DNA of 64,000 nt from Epiperipatus broadwayi (taxonomy: Eukaryota; Onychophora; Udeonychophora; Euonychophora; Peripatidae): assembly GCA_028023455.1 (NCBI GenBank), contig JAQFVV010006273.1, positions 1,114,001-1,178,000 of the forward strand, written 5' to 3'. The notes under the pieces were generated by a model. The model did not search any database and was not told the origin of the DNA. It was given only the letters and a program-made list of their open reading frames with translations. Below are positions 36,148 through 48,660 of the stretch, piece after piece; the first letter of the stretch is position 1; the number at the start of each line of letters is the position of its first letter. The position numbers were made by a program, and so were the translations under genes.

Positions 36148-36216
36148 AATTCAAACAAATTTATTTAACACAGTATTCAAAATTAAATAATATATTAAAA
36201 TTAAATAATATATTCT

Positions 36217-36573
36217 ATGTTTGAATTAAGTTCTGTTATATATATGTTGGTATGTGGTTGTGGAATGAAATATATAGGGGAATCAAAATGTACATTACAA
36301 AAACGATATAACGATGATAGGACATTATATAAACATGTACAGAAAGAAAATGTATCTTCTCTAAATATAAATACTCCATCAATTATTTTTGATCATAATA
36401 AAGCATGTAATTATGGTTTTAAATTTAATTTTAGAGATGTAAAAATTATTCAAATTGAAAGATGTAATGAAAAATGAAAAATTAAGGACGCAATGATGAT
36501 ATATAGGAATAGAGATGGTTTAATGAATAGACAATCAGCTAATATAAAAACAACAGAATTGTGGGAAATTTGA
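36217..36573 (+). pseudogene. Penelope-like GIY-YIG endonuclease fragment
   Basis: The frame reads SSVIYMLVCGCGMKYIGESK, with IY...YIG and the CGC pair in place, then SIIFDHNKACNYGFKF and KIIQIERC. An in-frame stop at 36475-36477 interrupts it. Reading on gives MNRQSANIKTTELWEI, the same C-terminus as copy 1. Only the endonuclease is kept. The RT is absent. Confidence 0.8.
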
Positions 36574-36631
36574 ATGGAGTGAATATGATGGGTAATGCAA
36601 GTTTTTATTTTCTATACCTTTGTATTAATGG

Positions 36632-36672
36632 TTGATAAAGATTGTCAGTGAAATAATTGAAAGTACTTCCGG
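36632..36672 (+). ncRNA. hammerhead-like hairpin at Penelope 3' end, copy 2
   Basis: The sequence reads TTGATAAAG, a short ATT..AAT-type stem, then TGAAAGTACTTCC. The GAAA core box is intact here, whereas the CTGATGA box is TTGATAA. Position relative to the stop codon and 3' end is the same as in copy 1. Confidence 0.4.
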
Positions 36673-36774
36673 TAAAGAATATATTATTTAATTTTGAATA
36701 CTTTGTTAAATAAATTTGTTTGAATTATTATTATTATTATATGATTTAAAAATACAGACATTTAATGATTATAG

Positions 36775-38540
36775 TTATATATATATATATCATATTGAAC
36801 AAGTTAATATATTTATTAACCCAACCCTTTCTACAATAAATATATATACTGAAAGACTAAAGATATTTACAAAGTAGAAAAAATATATCAAAAGAAAAAT
36901 TATAAATTCATTACTATAATGAACGCAAAGCTAGTGACCATTTACAATATTATTTATAAATGTATGCATTAACCTCATAGTTCATTTCCAATGGTAGAGA
37001 TTCTGTTCACTTTGTGGGACCCCCTTGACTATGTACAAGTTGTCAACAATATATAAAAAAGAAAATTCATGTAGGGAGATTAGCCATTCATATGTAAACA
37101 AATATAAACATCATTAGTTAACAAAAAAAATAAGCAAGCAAACTCAGTGCTGTAGAAGTGTATGGTCTCAATATGGAACAATATCATGTAAGATCTTACC
37201 TTATTCCATATTATCTTAAAGATGACAATCCTAGTCTGAAGTCACTATGCAGGGAGAATAAACCTAAATTTTATTTAATAAAAAATGTTAAACTTAACCG
37301 TCTTTCCCTATGCTCTCTCACTTCTAGTTACAAGGGACTGTTCCAAGTAGTAGATATTTTAGTTTCCAGATGTGGAAGTGAAATGAAAATAAAAACCTAT
37401 AAACATAAAAAAATACATAGAAATTTAAAACTTTCCTCAAATTATTCAAAATAGGGATCTTGAGTTTGGCAAGTACTTCCCTCATAGACATGCTTCATAG
37501 CTGTTCCAGTCATCCTTCCTCAGCTCATAAGAAATCCTTGGCAGCTTGCTCGTACTAATGTTATTTTCTTGTTCATGTTGTTATTTCATTCTGTGTCCAT
37601 TCTGAGGATTGAGATGGGCATTTGATGTTTAAGAAAGCATTATATAAAGATGAACATTAAACCATCACATTTCCTATGGTCAGCACTAATAACACTTTGG
37701 TTTCATGATAAGATTAAATTAGCTGGAGTACATCATTTTGCAATTCATAAGATATTTAACTTTTTTTCATTTACTTCATAAGATATTCAACTTTTTTCAT
37801 TCACTGTTTAACATTTAATAAGTTTTATGAAAAGTGAATTATTTCTTCGTGTACATATATGCTGATAATCTATTTCTTGATTTTTATTTGCATTCAAATA
37901 ATTGTTTAGTCCTTTTATTTTAAGTATCTATTTAAGTAAGTTCGACTAATTTTATTCAATTGCACATACTTATTAAAACTTTTTTGTTTAATTATTGGCT
38001 GTAGTTTTTTTAATGTTTCTGTCATCACAACTAGATTAATAATTTGGACTGGTCAAATAAGTCATCCATTTCTCTGATAATCGAATGTTCTATTTTCTGA
38101 CATTGGTATTGTACAGCTCTTGTGTTCTTTTGTACAAAATAAAAAGACAACAGAAATCAACCGAGTTTGCTTTTATACTGCCCTCGATTTCCATTGTTTA
38201 GTAAGCTTGCACTTCATTTCCTCTTTCATCAATATATATGCTTATTGTTATGCATGTCATGTTGATTGACAGTAAAATAAGATTACATATTAAAATTCTG
38301 TTTTCACCTTCCATATTTGGTTACCAAATGACTGGCTTGACATTAGGTCATTACTATGGTTATGGATATGTCTTGTCTAATGACATAAGATATTGACATT
38401 TAGTTCATTCTTTGTATCTATACATATATGTGCCTGATCTCTTTGATTGGGATTTTTTAATCTTTTTTCAGCTGAGGGAATTTAATCTACTGAAATTTTT
38501 TCAATATCACATTTATAAAATAAATATTGGTTGTGTCTTT
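36775..38540. repeat. long repeat E, copy 1, right part
   Basis: This matches 52785-54500 for about 1.75 kb in the same orientation. Examples are TTTATTAACCCAACCCTTT, CTTGACTATGTACAAGTT, AATATGGAA.AATATCA.GTAA, GCTGTTCCAGTCATCC, TTTTATACTGCCCTCGATT and CAGCTGAGGGAATTTAATCTA. A 98-codon frame at 37158-37454 is broken in the other copy and has no recognised domain, so it is not called a gene. E as a whole is an unclassified dispersed repeat of about 2.3 kb. Confidence 0.75.
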
Positions 38541-39238
38541 ATATATGTGTGTGTGTTTACTATCTAAATGATAATACACATTAAACTATTTATCAACTAA
38601 ATTTATATTTTAGATCAGTTCAATTTAATGCATAAGCTACCCTTACAACTCCCTTATCATTACAGAGTTAAAAATTTAAATTATGGCTAAAATTTTGACA
38701 TTTAAACAGAGTGTTTGATAGTTTGGTATGGGATTTCTTCTGTTTTCTTGTCTACTTTTAAAGAAGGATTATGAAGCCTATCTATTTTAATGTTTACCAT
38801 TTCCTCAAACATATCACTACTTATTTAAAATTTCTTGCTTTATTGCTGGTATTATAGTGAAGTGAGATTTATACATGGGTTTCTTTTTTATTACAATGGT
38901 TGTATAATGTGAGATCAACTGGTAATGTATCTTTATTGCAGATGGCACATGGTTGAACTTGGTAACCTTTATTCTGCCCTTTTTTGAGACTTACAAGGTC
39001 TTTCTAAGAACTAACAAAATATTGGACTGCCCATCATTCTGCATGGATCAGTTCCTAAGTATCAGTTGACTAATGTATCCCAGTAATTGTTTTTGTGACT
39101 ACCTGGATATGCTCTCATCATTTGATATTGTCTTAAATTTTCTATACAACCCTAATTAAACATGTCTACTGTAACGTTTTCCATATTTCTAGGCCTATAC
39201 ACGCTAATATAAACTGTGCATGCGAGTTGATCAAGCTA
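38541..39238. other. unassigned sequence left of the LTR pair
   Basis: This follows a TATATGTGTGTGTG microsatellite and is not shared with the other E copy. Minus-strand translation has a few short readable stretches but no domain I can name. Confidence 0.3.
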
Positions 39239-40885
39239 TGCCAAAAAAGAAGAAAGTTGTATTTCTATCCTAAAAACACAGCTATATTTCCTGATCAACT
39301 CAGCCTAGTAATTGTTGAGAATCATGCTATCGATGAGATCAGCTTTTAATTTATTTGATAGGTGCCAGAGTTCTGCAAGAACCCCCTGAACCGTCACATA
39401 GCATCTGGCAAACAAAAAAGAAAAATATGTTTTTAAACTAATCGGTATTGCATCATACCTTAACAAGAATTATTTTCTCCTTTTTGATTATTATTCCTGG
39501 GCTTGTTTAAACATATTGGCAAGGTAAATTTCATTTTAAATCTTATTAAACAAATAATAAATTTAATACTAAAAAAAATAATAACTATTATTAATAACAC
39601 ACAATGAAAAGGTTGATAAGGTTGATAAAAGTAAAATCTCTTTTATTCTAACAAACTAAAAATATTTGTAAGTTAAATTAAGACTTAACTAAACACGAAA
39701 GTACACACACACTAATCCAGATAATGAATCGATTAACAAAAACAGTTATATTATGCAATTAAAGCAATTTAATAATGTCCCAAGATCTTGTATAAAATTC
39801 TTTATTAGAAAGTCCCTTGAATACGAAAAGAAAAGTCTATATCAGGATGGTAGTCTAAGCTTAGATAAATAATTGTTTGCAAACTTTGATAAAAGTAAAA
39901 TCTCTTTTATTCTAACAAACTAAAAATATTTATAAGTTAAATTAAGAATTAACTAAACAGGAAAGTACACACATACTAATCCAGATAATGAATCGATTAA
40001 CAAAAACAGTTAGATTATGCAATTAAAGCAATTTAATAATGTCCCAAGATCTTGTATAAAATTCTTTATTAGAAAGTCCCTTGAATACGAAAAGAAAAGT
40101 CTATATCAGGATGGTAGTAGTCTAAGCTTAGATAAATAATTGTTTGCAAACTTTTAAGTCACTATCAGGAAAATTTATTCTTAACTTACCGGTAAGTTCA
40201 TGTAGGTTTATGGGATCCCAGATCATGAGAATTTCCATTGGTCTCTCCTGCTGGCATTTTCCATTATTGTTCCATTCTATAGCTGGAGAAAAGGCACAGT
40301 TGTAGTGACCCTTTTATTGCAAAAAGCGGTCTTCACAAGTCCCGTTTTCATGCTTGCATGACAGCTTGGTACAGCAAGGGGCATACCTGTGTAGAAGTAT
40401 ATTTCTTCCACAGGTTATGCTCGCGGAAACCTCCAACTTTCAGAGACGTAACTAGAAGTTAAAGAGAAGACCTAGATTGAAGTTGTCCTCTCCTTTTTAT
40501 ATCGTGATCCAGTTTATGAAACTTCTGCACACTCTTTTGTCTTTTTATCAGCATATAAGATAATAATCTTGTACACTCTCTCTTAATTTAAATTACAAAG
40601 TCTTAATTTTTTTAGCATTATTCTTCCATCTTTAATTAGCTAAAATATTTTTCCTTTAGCTTATACTTTTGGAATTCTTTTAATTTATCTGGATTAGTAA
40701 TCTGCATGCCATTTATTCTTTCCAATTTTTATTTCCAATTAGATAAGAAAAAATAAGAATGACAATTTTAACTTTCATTGCACGTTTTAACAAAAATTAT
40801 ACTAATCAAAAAAAAAATCTAAATTTACTTTTTTAGCTTTTACCAAATGCCAATATATTTGCAATGTATATAAATAAATGTTACA
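39239..40885 (-). repeat. long LTR L1 (left copy) with internal 264-bp tandem duplication
   Basis: This is near-identical to 41594-42989. In minus orientation it starts TGTAACATTTATTTATATAC and ends CTTTCTTCTTTTTTGGCA. The left copy contains a 264-bp tandem duplication (39624-39887 and 39888-40154) that the right copy lacks. Few differences separate the two LTRs, so the insertion is young compared with the other LTR elements here. Confidence 0.75.
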
Positions 40886-41593
40886 ATACCACCAGTGTCA
40901 GGAGATAAGAATAAAATATGGGTTTACACTAATTTTATTCTTAAGTTTTCAAATTCATATTCGTTTTTTTTTTGTAGTAGCGTGCTGATATATTCTGTAG
41001 ATTCATTCACAAGCGTCATTCGGCTTTAACGCCCACTTTTAAGTCTAACACGGCAGGAATGGAAAATATTTCAACATTCATCTGTTTCCTTTCCACTTTA
41101 GTGTAATAGTAACGATAAGAAGCCCAAGTTATAAGCACAAACGAGCATTGCTCATCGTTTTGAGTCTTACAGGCTCATGGCAGCTTGGTCCGCCTTCCCC
41201 TTTATTGGGATCCCTGCTAGAAATAGTCTGATGGGCATATAAAGGTGGTCTTATGTTAATATACTGTGTACTAGGACCCAGGGCTATGTTTTTCCCCTCT
41301 TCAGTAACTGCCTACCCGGTCAAATACTTGTGACTTACGTCTACATCAGCCACAATCATGTTTTTTTTTAGACATATCAAAAAAATATACATATATTTTT
41401 TTTTTTGGAAGTCATATTAAAAAAATATTTTTTATATTTTAATAATCAGGGTTTAATTAGTTAGTTTTTATAATTTTTTTTTTTTTTTAAAAAATTACTA
41501 TTTATTTTCCGGCTGTGAGTTTCTTTGGCTCATCGTTGTAACATTCTTTATCATTACAACTTATCTCAGGTTATAATTGTTAAATCAAAGCCC
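40886..41593. other. 708 bp between the two LTRs, unexplained
   Basis: This is a mix of AT runs and a distinctly GC-richer block at about 41000-41370. No gag or pol motif is seen in either orientation, although the flanking LTRs would predict element interior or leader. Strings such as GATGAGCAATGCTCGT form short palindromes. It may be the leader of an internally deleted copy, or captured sequence. Confidence 0.35.
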
Positions 41594-42989
41594 TGCCAAA
41601 AAAGAAGAAAGTTATATTTCTATCCTAAAAACACAGCTATATTTCCTGATCAACTTGGCCTAGTAATTGTTGAGAATTATGCTATTGATGAGATCAGCTT
41701 TTAATTTATTTGATAGGCACCAGAGTTCTGCAAGAACCCACTGAACCATCACATAGCATCTGGCAAACAAAAAAGAAAAATATGTTTTTAAACTAATCGG
41801 TATTGCATCATACCATAATGAGAATTATTTTCTCCTTTTTGATTATTATTCCTGGAATTGTTTAAACATATTGGCAAGGTAAATTCCATTTTAAATCTTA
41901 TTAAACTAATAATAAATTTAATACTAAAAAAAATAATAACTATTATTAATAATGCACAATGAAAAGGTTGATAAAAGTAAAATCTCTTATTCTAACAAAC
42001 TAAAAATATTTACAAGTTAAATTACGAATTAACTAAACAGGAAAGTACACACACACTAATCCAGATAATGAATCGATTAACAAAAACAGTTAGATTACGC
42101 AATTAAAGCAATTTAATAATGTAGATTACGCAATTAAAGCAATTTAATAATGTTCCAAGATCTTGTATAAAATTCTTTATTAGAAAGTCCCTTGAATATG
42201 AAAAGAAAAGTCTATATCAGGATGATAGTCTAAGCTTAGATAAATAATTGTTTGCAAACTTTTAAGTCACTATCAGGAAAATTTATTCTTAACTTACTGG
42301 TAAGTTCATGTAGGTTTATGGGATCCCAGATCATGAGAATTTCCATTGGTTTCTCCTGCCAGCATCTTCCATTATTGTTCCATTCTATAGCTGGAGAAAA
42401 GGCACAGTTGTAGTGACCCTTTTATTGCAAAAAGTGGCACAAGTCCCATTTCCATGCTTGTGTGACAGCTTGGTACAGCAAGGGGCATACCTGTGTAGAA
42501 GTATATTTCTTGCCACAGGTTATGCTCATGAAACCTCCAACTTTCAGAGATGTAACTAGAAGTTAAAGAGAAGACCTAGATTGAAGTTGTCCTCTCCTTT
42601 TTATATCGCGATCCAGTTTATGAAACTTCTGCACACTCTTTTGTCTTTTTATCAGCATATAAGATAATAATCTTGTACACTCTCTCTTAATTTAAATTAC
42701 AAGTCTTAATTTTTTTTAGCATTATTCTTCCATCTTTAATTAGCTAAAACATTTTTCTTTTAGCTTATACTTTTGGAATTCTTTTAATTTATCTGGATTA
42801 GTAATCTGCATGTCATTTATTCTTTCCAATTTTTATTTCCAATTAGATAAAAAAAAATAAGAATGACAATTTTAACTTTCATTGCACATTTTAACAAAAA
42901 TTATACTAATCAAAAAAAAAATCTAAATTTACTTTTTTAGCTTTTACCAAATGCCAATATATTTGCAATGTATATAAATAAACGTTACA
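41594..42989 (-). repeat. long LTR L2 (right copy)
   Basis: This is the same LTR as 39239-40885 without the 264-bp duplication, but with its own 33-bp tandem duplication at about 42088-42153. In minus orientation a purine tract GTGAGAAAGGTAG (complement of 42990-43002) stands directly before TGTAACGTTTATT. The integrase C-terminal frame ends only about 35 bases further upstream. This LTR is therefore the 3' LTR of the gag/pol remnant at 43024-45026. Confidence 0.75.
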
Positions 42990-43023
42990 CTACCTTTCTC
43001 ACTTATCAGTTAAGCATATCTAA

Positions 43024-43260
43024 TCAATATTTCAATGGATCAAAATAAGACTTTAAACTGCAGGCATTACATGTCCCCTTCACTTCCCCCTTTATCTCAA
43101 CCCAAAATTTATATGAAGCTGACTGTTTCACAAAAGGGAAAGGTCCCTCATATTGCTTGTAAAACTTTTGGTATTTCCACTCCAATGATTGGCTTACATG
43201 GGATGTTTTGATGATACATTGTTCTCTATGATAAGCCTTGTTTGAAAGTTGTTTATACAC
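43024..43260 (-). pseudogene. integrase C-terminal domain, Ty3/gypsy-like (fragment)
   Basis: The frame ends WKYQKFYKQYEGPFPFVKQS, then YKFWVEIKGEVKGTCNACSL and KSYFDPLKY with a stop. The order (K/R)YEGPFxxVK...F-V-xxKG-xxKGTxNxxxLKxYF is the usual C-terminus of Ty3/gypsy integrases just before the 3' LTR. Its position 34 bases from the polypurine tract and LTR supports this. Catalytic integrase motifs are not found upstream, where the sequence is broken by stops. Confidence 0.65.
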
Positions 43261-43269
43261 TTTTAATAT

Positions 43270-45026
43270 ATCTTCTTTTGTGTCAAATTCATTGCACTTA
43301 ATTGGGGCTTAATATTTAATAAATAGTAGGCACTTCTATATTGCTTAGTTGGTTTATGCTCTTGTTTAAACAAATGTCCTAAGTTGTGGTCTACATCACA
43401 TAGTAAGTGTATATGTATATCCACTTGCTTTGAACATCTCTGCCTTGTATTGTGCTGCCATCAGTTATCTTCTCTTTTTTGTTCACTTTTGAGTTTGGCC
43501 CAGTTTGCATGTCCCCTTAGGTCACAACCCTTGAGGTCCATCCTTAATATGCCCTTGTTAAGCATTAACATTTATATGCCTGATTAACATGAAGAGACTA
43601 TTCTAAGTATTGCATAGCTTATGAAACTATGAATCTTCATGCTTAGTGGGTTTTGAGATGATATCCACTATAATACTTCAATAACTTTTTATAGTGTGAT
43701 CATCTTCTTGGTTGTGGAGAGACTTTGGATGTCAAAATGCACACTTCAGATGATCACAACTATTAACTTCACCTGTGTTTTTACATTTTGTCTTTCTATT
43801 ATGATGACCTTCTTTCATGGCAACCATTATAATTATCAATGTCCTAATCTGGTGGTTGTCACTTAATACATCAATGTCATGCCTTGAAAACATATGGATC
43901 CTGTTTTGATGGTGAGTACAAATGTGGCAATATGATGCTAAATATTCATCCAATTTTCTCATCATGGTACCTTCTTTCATATATTCCTCCATACTAACTT
44001 TAGGGTATAGAGTGGTCTTTACTTTCATGTGTTCACTGTTTGCCTTGAAGTCAGTCTGAAAATGCTGTGAGCAAAGTTTCACTGGTAATTCAGAAATATC
44101 AACTGACTGTTTTCCACTCAACTTGTGATATTTGCAATCTAATTTAAATCCTACATTATACACAGATAGAACCATAGAATGGTTTGAACTTTCTAAGTCA
44201 ATACTCTCCTGCATAACAATGTGGTGCAATTCAGCACACTTACTGTTCAATTTCTTCCACATTGAGATTGCAAGAGTATTCTTCCATTCCATGCATTACC
44301 TGATGTCATAAAATATATTCTATACAGGAGTTAACTGTCTAATCTGAATCTTTGGTGGTGATCTATGGGATGTCATCCATGCTATCTGATCCTGTTTTTA
44401 TATCTGACATACCCCCATTTATGTATACTTAGAATCTCTCTTCAGTGTTGATTATCTTATTGGTCAATTTTTTCCTCCCCTCTACTTTCAGGTTATTCAT
44501 GACACCTCTTAGAGTGCTCACACTTCTGTCCAAACTTTTGATTCATGTCTTCACTCAAATTGTTCACGAATACTACCCAACATTTGGTTCATCTTTTCTT
44601 ATGCTATTCATACCATTCATGATCATTTGTATATTAATTCCAAGGTAGTGACAGCTTTTGTGGTCTGTGCTGCTTCAATTGTGGATACTTGGGCTGCCTC
44701 ATTGCTGGTTGCTCCATGAACTTGAGGTGGCACCTGATCTGCCTCATGTACTTGTGGAGGGTGTTCAACTTTTGCTACAGATCCTCAAGTATTTGGATTG
44801 ATGAAGATACCTCCCCACTACTACCAACATTATCCTCTATTTCATTATCATTAGTATCCTGTAATTTTTTAGAACATTCTGTAATTTTGTTTGATAACAT
44901 GTTTCCACTTCTAAGTAACATTAAGAAAATTTTTCTTTTTTCTCCAATGGTTAAGTATAATGCTATATATTCTTTTGTAAATATGAATAAAGATATGTCA
45001 TAAGACCTTATACTATCTTCTGCCAT
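43270..45026 (-). pseudogene. broken gag/pol remnant of the L-LTR element
   Basis: Minus-strand frames at 44775-45026 (from MAEDSIRSYDISLFIFTKEY) and 43732-44292 (MEWKNTLAISMWKKLNS...) are separated by stops. The first has the length, position and helical composition of a Gag N-terminus, followed by an alanine/glutamine-rich stretch. The second has no domain I recognise. No protease, RT or RNase H motif was found, so most of pol is gone. A matching 5' LTR was not found above 45026. Confidence 0.4.
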
Positions 45027-45369
45027 TTAGCATGTATGTTTAACTTCTCCCTATATTTCTATGTTGGTGTATGAATTGCTTTTAATACCTAATTTTTAGC
45101 CGGTCGGTTTTACTCACCTGATTCTATTTTAGTTTAATTTTATTAGTTAACTATTTATTGAGGGTCTCAGTTTGTAGTTATTCATCATTAATTTTATTAG
45201 TTAACTATTTTGGTAAGATGCAATAGCTAGTTATTCATCATGTAAATTCATAAAGATGAATAAGTTCCTCCAAAAATAATTTTTTTTTTACCAGTCCAAT
45301 GGCTAGACCTCCCTGGAAACTTACATTTCATGGCCCTAAAGTTTGGGTGTCAGATAGTAATGTTATGGG

Positions 45370-45941
45370 TTTTCCATAAGAAAAGGGGGCATGTTTCTAA
45401 CTACAGCCAGATCTGGGATCTTCATATAGGATGCTGTGTTTGATGCGATGAAGTACCTAACCAATGATCCAGTTTACCTCCAACTGAATAGCTCTAGGTG
45501 TAATACATAAATTCAGATACAATTTAGGTTAGTTCATCTGTATCTCACTCCTCATTCAGATCCCATTATGCTTGGGTATTCAAACCCAGGGAGAATATTG
45601 CCCTCATCTCTCTTCATGGTTGAATTTATTCTAAATAGCAACCACTGTACTACTGCATATTCTAATAGAATGAGAGACTCATCTAACTATACTATTATGT
45701 TAAGATGTAAAAAAAGTGTGTGTGAGAGTGCATATGACTTATACTATTATGTTTTATGATGTAAAAAAATGTGTGAGCGAGTGCATATATATCCAGTTAT
45801 GATTTGATGGGTGGATGGATGGATAAATAATTCTGACAAACTAGAGATCATTTAATAAAAATCAATTGAACAAGATTTGACTAACAAAATGAAAATTCCA
45901 AAGTCTCCTAACATGATATATATATATATATGTATATATAT
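45370..45941. repeat. long repeat E, copy 2, left part with SINE family 2
   Basis: This is the counterpart of 35610-36147, including a minus-strand SINE family 2 copy (about 45390-45660, A box complement near 45645-45655, B box near 45572-45585). It ends at the TATATATATGTATATATAT tract, where a 6.8-kb LTR element is inserted. Confidence 0.75.
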
Positions 45942-47673
45942 TGTGCTGATTACATACGGTTGTAATCATGCATGTTTGTATTAATAATAATAATAATAAT
46001 AAAGAAAGAAGTTCGTTAAAGAGTAAAAGTGAAACAAACATAGAAATTAAAAGAATTAGGTCATCGATATTTTTTTTTTCAAGAAATAAAAGAAAAATAT
46101 ATATATAACTTGTGAAAGGGTTAATAATTAGTTGAAAATTAGTTAAAAGTCTGTAAAGACCTTTATTTTAAAAAAAGAAAAAATATGAAAGAAAGATAAT
46201 AATGAATTAAAAGACAAAAAAGAAGGGGAAGGGGGTGTATAACAAAATACATCTCTTTTTTCTTCAAAATCACTTATTAGAAGATATTAGAAAGTTATAA
46301 TATTTAAAATGTAACATAAAAAAGTAAGTTTAAATGTAAATTTTAATAAATATGAAACTTGTACAAAATTTTCATCAAAGATCTGTATAAGATAAAAAAA
46401 TAAATGTGTGAAAAGACATATTTTTAATTAATGGCATTCCAGTAAACAATAGCTGGAAAATCTATAAATAAGACAGATTGAGATTATTAATCAGTTGATT
46501 TTTGGATTTTTCTGTTATCAGATTTGTCTAAAGAACTAAAAAGTAGAGATGAGCTTTTCTGAGCAATATTAGAGAGTGGATGTTTATTAATATGCATGGC
46601 TAGTGGCCCTAAATGGGCATTTTCTCAGTCTTTACCCATCTGAAATCGAACTCACCCATGAAAGAACATCTGCTGCCTTGCCTATTAAATAGATTGCCAT
46701 TATTAACCTTGCTATGCCTGAAGATTAACCATGCTATGCCTGAAGAAAGGAATGAATGCTGCTAAACAGAAAAGCAAGAAAGGAGACTAAACCAACTGCA
46801 ATGGAGCACACCAAGAATAACCCAACCAGCCAGAGTGTCTAGCAAAGAGTCAAACATCTCTGCAAAAGAAGTGGGTGCTTCCCACAGGATGGTCTATAAA
46901 ATGCTGGATGTTTAATAACCTAGGTAAACATTTTTCTATCAAATATGCATTTATTGATTTATTTCATATCAAAAAAGAAATAGACTAGTTTAAAATTGTG
47001 CAATATTTAAAAAAAAAAAAGGAAAAGAAAGAACTATTATTAGAGAAGTATATTTTGTTAGATAAAGTAGCAATTACTTTATGCTGGATTAGATATTCTG
47101 TAATATAATTATATTATTTCAATACTTATAGATTTGTTTATTATTTTAAATATTTTAATTCATTATGCCATTTAACTTGATAATTTTCTTTTTAATTAAA
47201 CGTTATTACTGCTAAAAATAGTTATCTTGCTTAATTCTTTTTCACCAAGCAAACAAATAACAATAGCAAATTAAATCTAGGTCATTAAAACTTATGTGGT
47301 TAACTTTAGATTTAAACAAAATAACAAGACAAATAAATAAAATTCTCTTTTTATTCTAAAGAGAAGAAAGATGGAATAAGCAAAGAAAGAAGAGGGGGCT
47401 ATATACTTGTATTCTTCTGTTACCATGATAATTTCCGAAAAAAATTTATAGATATTTCAAGTGCTGGATGCCTAATAAAGCATTCCTTATGAATATTTTT
47501 GTCCAGCAGCCAAGGGGCATCTGACCGGGAAATACAACATTGGAATAATATGTGTGAATTTTTTCAGTGTTCGCTCAGGAATATAAAACTTAAAAGCTAA
47601 TTAGGTTTGTATTTGCTTCTTGCTTGAAGTAACAGTAAAAATTCATTAATTAAATATAATGAAAACTGTTACA
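45942..47673 (+). repeat. 5' LTR (T family), with short AAT run
   Basis: It starts TGTGCTGATTACATACGGTTG and ends GAAAACTGTTACA. It matches 50470-52753 at both ends and over most of its length. A short AATAATAATAAT run is at 45983-46003. The segment at about 46170-46960 is absent from the other LTR, so it is either an insertion here or a deletion there. Confidence 0.75.
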
Positions 47674-48083
47674 AAATGGGGGCCAGTCTGGGATATTATC
47701 ACATTTAAAAGTAATAACCCAGTAAAATATGAGTATGCAGCACAGTTAAAATAGATTTGTATATAAATTAAAAATAAAATAAGTAGCTTGGTGAGAGAAG
47801 AAAGCAAGAAACAACAAAATTCAATGAAAGAGTGAAAGAGACTGTATGATTTTGGGGAATTAAGCTGTAGTACAAAAATAATTTTTTTTTAATTGCAGGG
47901 ATCTCTAAAGCATGTTCAGGGAAGTGAGTTTTAATGAGTAGGATAGGGGAGATGAGTAAATGTACTGAATACAATAATTATAAATTAAAAGAGAATAAAG
48001 TAACATTAAAAATTTGGAAGATAATATCAGTAAATAGTCATAGCAAACAAAGTACTAGATAATATTCATTTTATAAAATAAAT

Positions 48084-48660
48084 TTGATGCACATGGGATC
48101 AAAGACAAATATGGATGACCAAAGTGATGGAGTAGAAAGAGTTAGTAGCAAAGAGCAATCTGAACAAACTGAAAATTTTAGTAATGAAAGGAAGATGGAA
48201 GATAAGGATGAACACAAAAATGAAGGTAGTATAGAAAGTAGTGGGTATACTGAAGAAAATAATGAAACATCAGCAACAATTTGCCAAAGAATTAAAAGAG
48301 AGAGAGAAGCAAAGGAGAAATCAGATAAGAAAATGACAAAAGAGTTACATCAACAACTACTAAGAGCTTCAATCAGAGAATTGAAGAATTAAATAAAAAA
48401 ATTTAAACAAACTTCATGTCAAATGGCAATCACAAATAAAAAGTTGGATAGCCAGGCTGAAATACTCGAGAAATTTGAGCAATGAATTATGGGAAAGTGG
48501 GATAATGTAGCACAGAGGATCAGAATGGTAGTAAATAAAAAGGTAGCCAATGTAGAAGATAAACTAAAAACAATGTGCCATGAAGTAGAGAAATTTATAT
48601 TAGAGCAAAGAAAATTGAGATGATAAAAGATGAAAACAAAATGGTTATAGAAAATCTACA
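48084..48660 (+). pseudogene. gag-like protein, acidic N-terminus and coiled coil
   Basis: A 102-codon frame from MMHMGSKTNMDDQSDGVERV is very rich in E, K, S and N. It then turns into a basic helical segment (QRIKREREAKEKSDKKMTKE) before a stop at 48390-48392. After the stop, helical text continues in other frames (AEILEKFEQ, NKKVANVEDKLKTMCHEVEK), which suggests one longer coiled-coil protein broken by point mutations. Its place about 400 bases after the primer-binding site is that of gag. No enzymatic motif is visible. Confidence 0.5.

Larger units (their letters stand above)
36148..36726 (+). mobile_element. Penelope-like element, 5'-truncated, copy 2
   Basis: A GIY-YIG coding remnant plus 3' UTR. 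The first 46 bases (36148-36193) are the reverse complement of the last 46 (36681-36726) with one or two mismatches. It sits in the TA tract of repeat E. The other E copy has an LTR element at the corresponding tract instead. Total length is only 0.58 kb. Confidence 0.8.

Noticed and set aside
37158-37454. 98-codon frame inside repeat E
   Set aside because: The other E copy (around 53160-53460) has frame-breaking changes and no constraint is visible.
39624-42200. CRISPR-like or satellite array from the repeated AT-rich blocks
   Set aside because: The repeats are LTR copies and one tandem duplication within an LTR. There are no regular short repeats with unique spacers.
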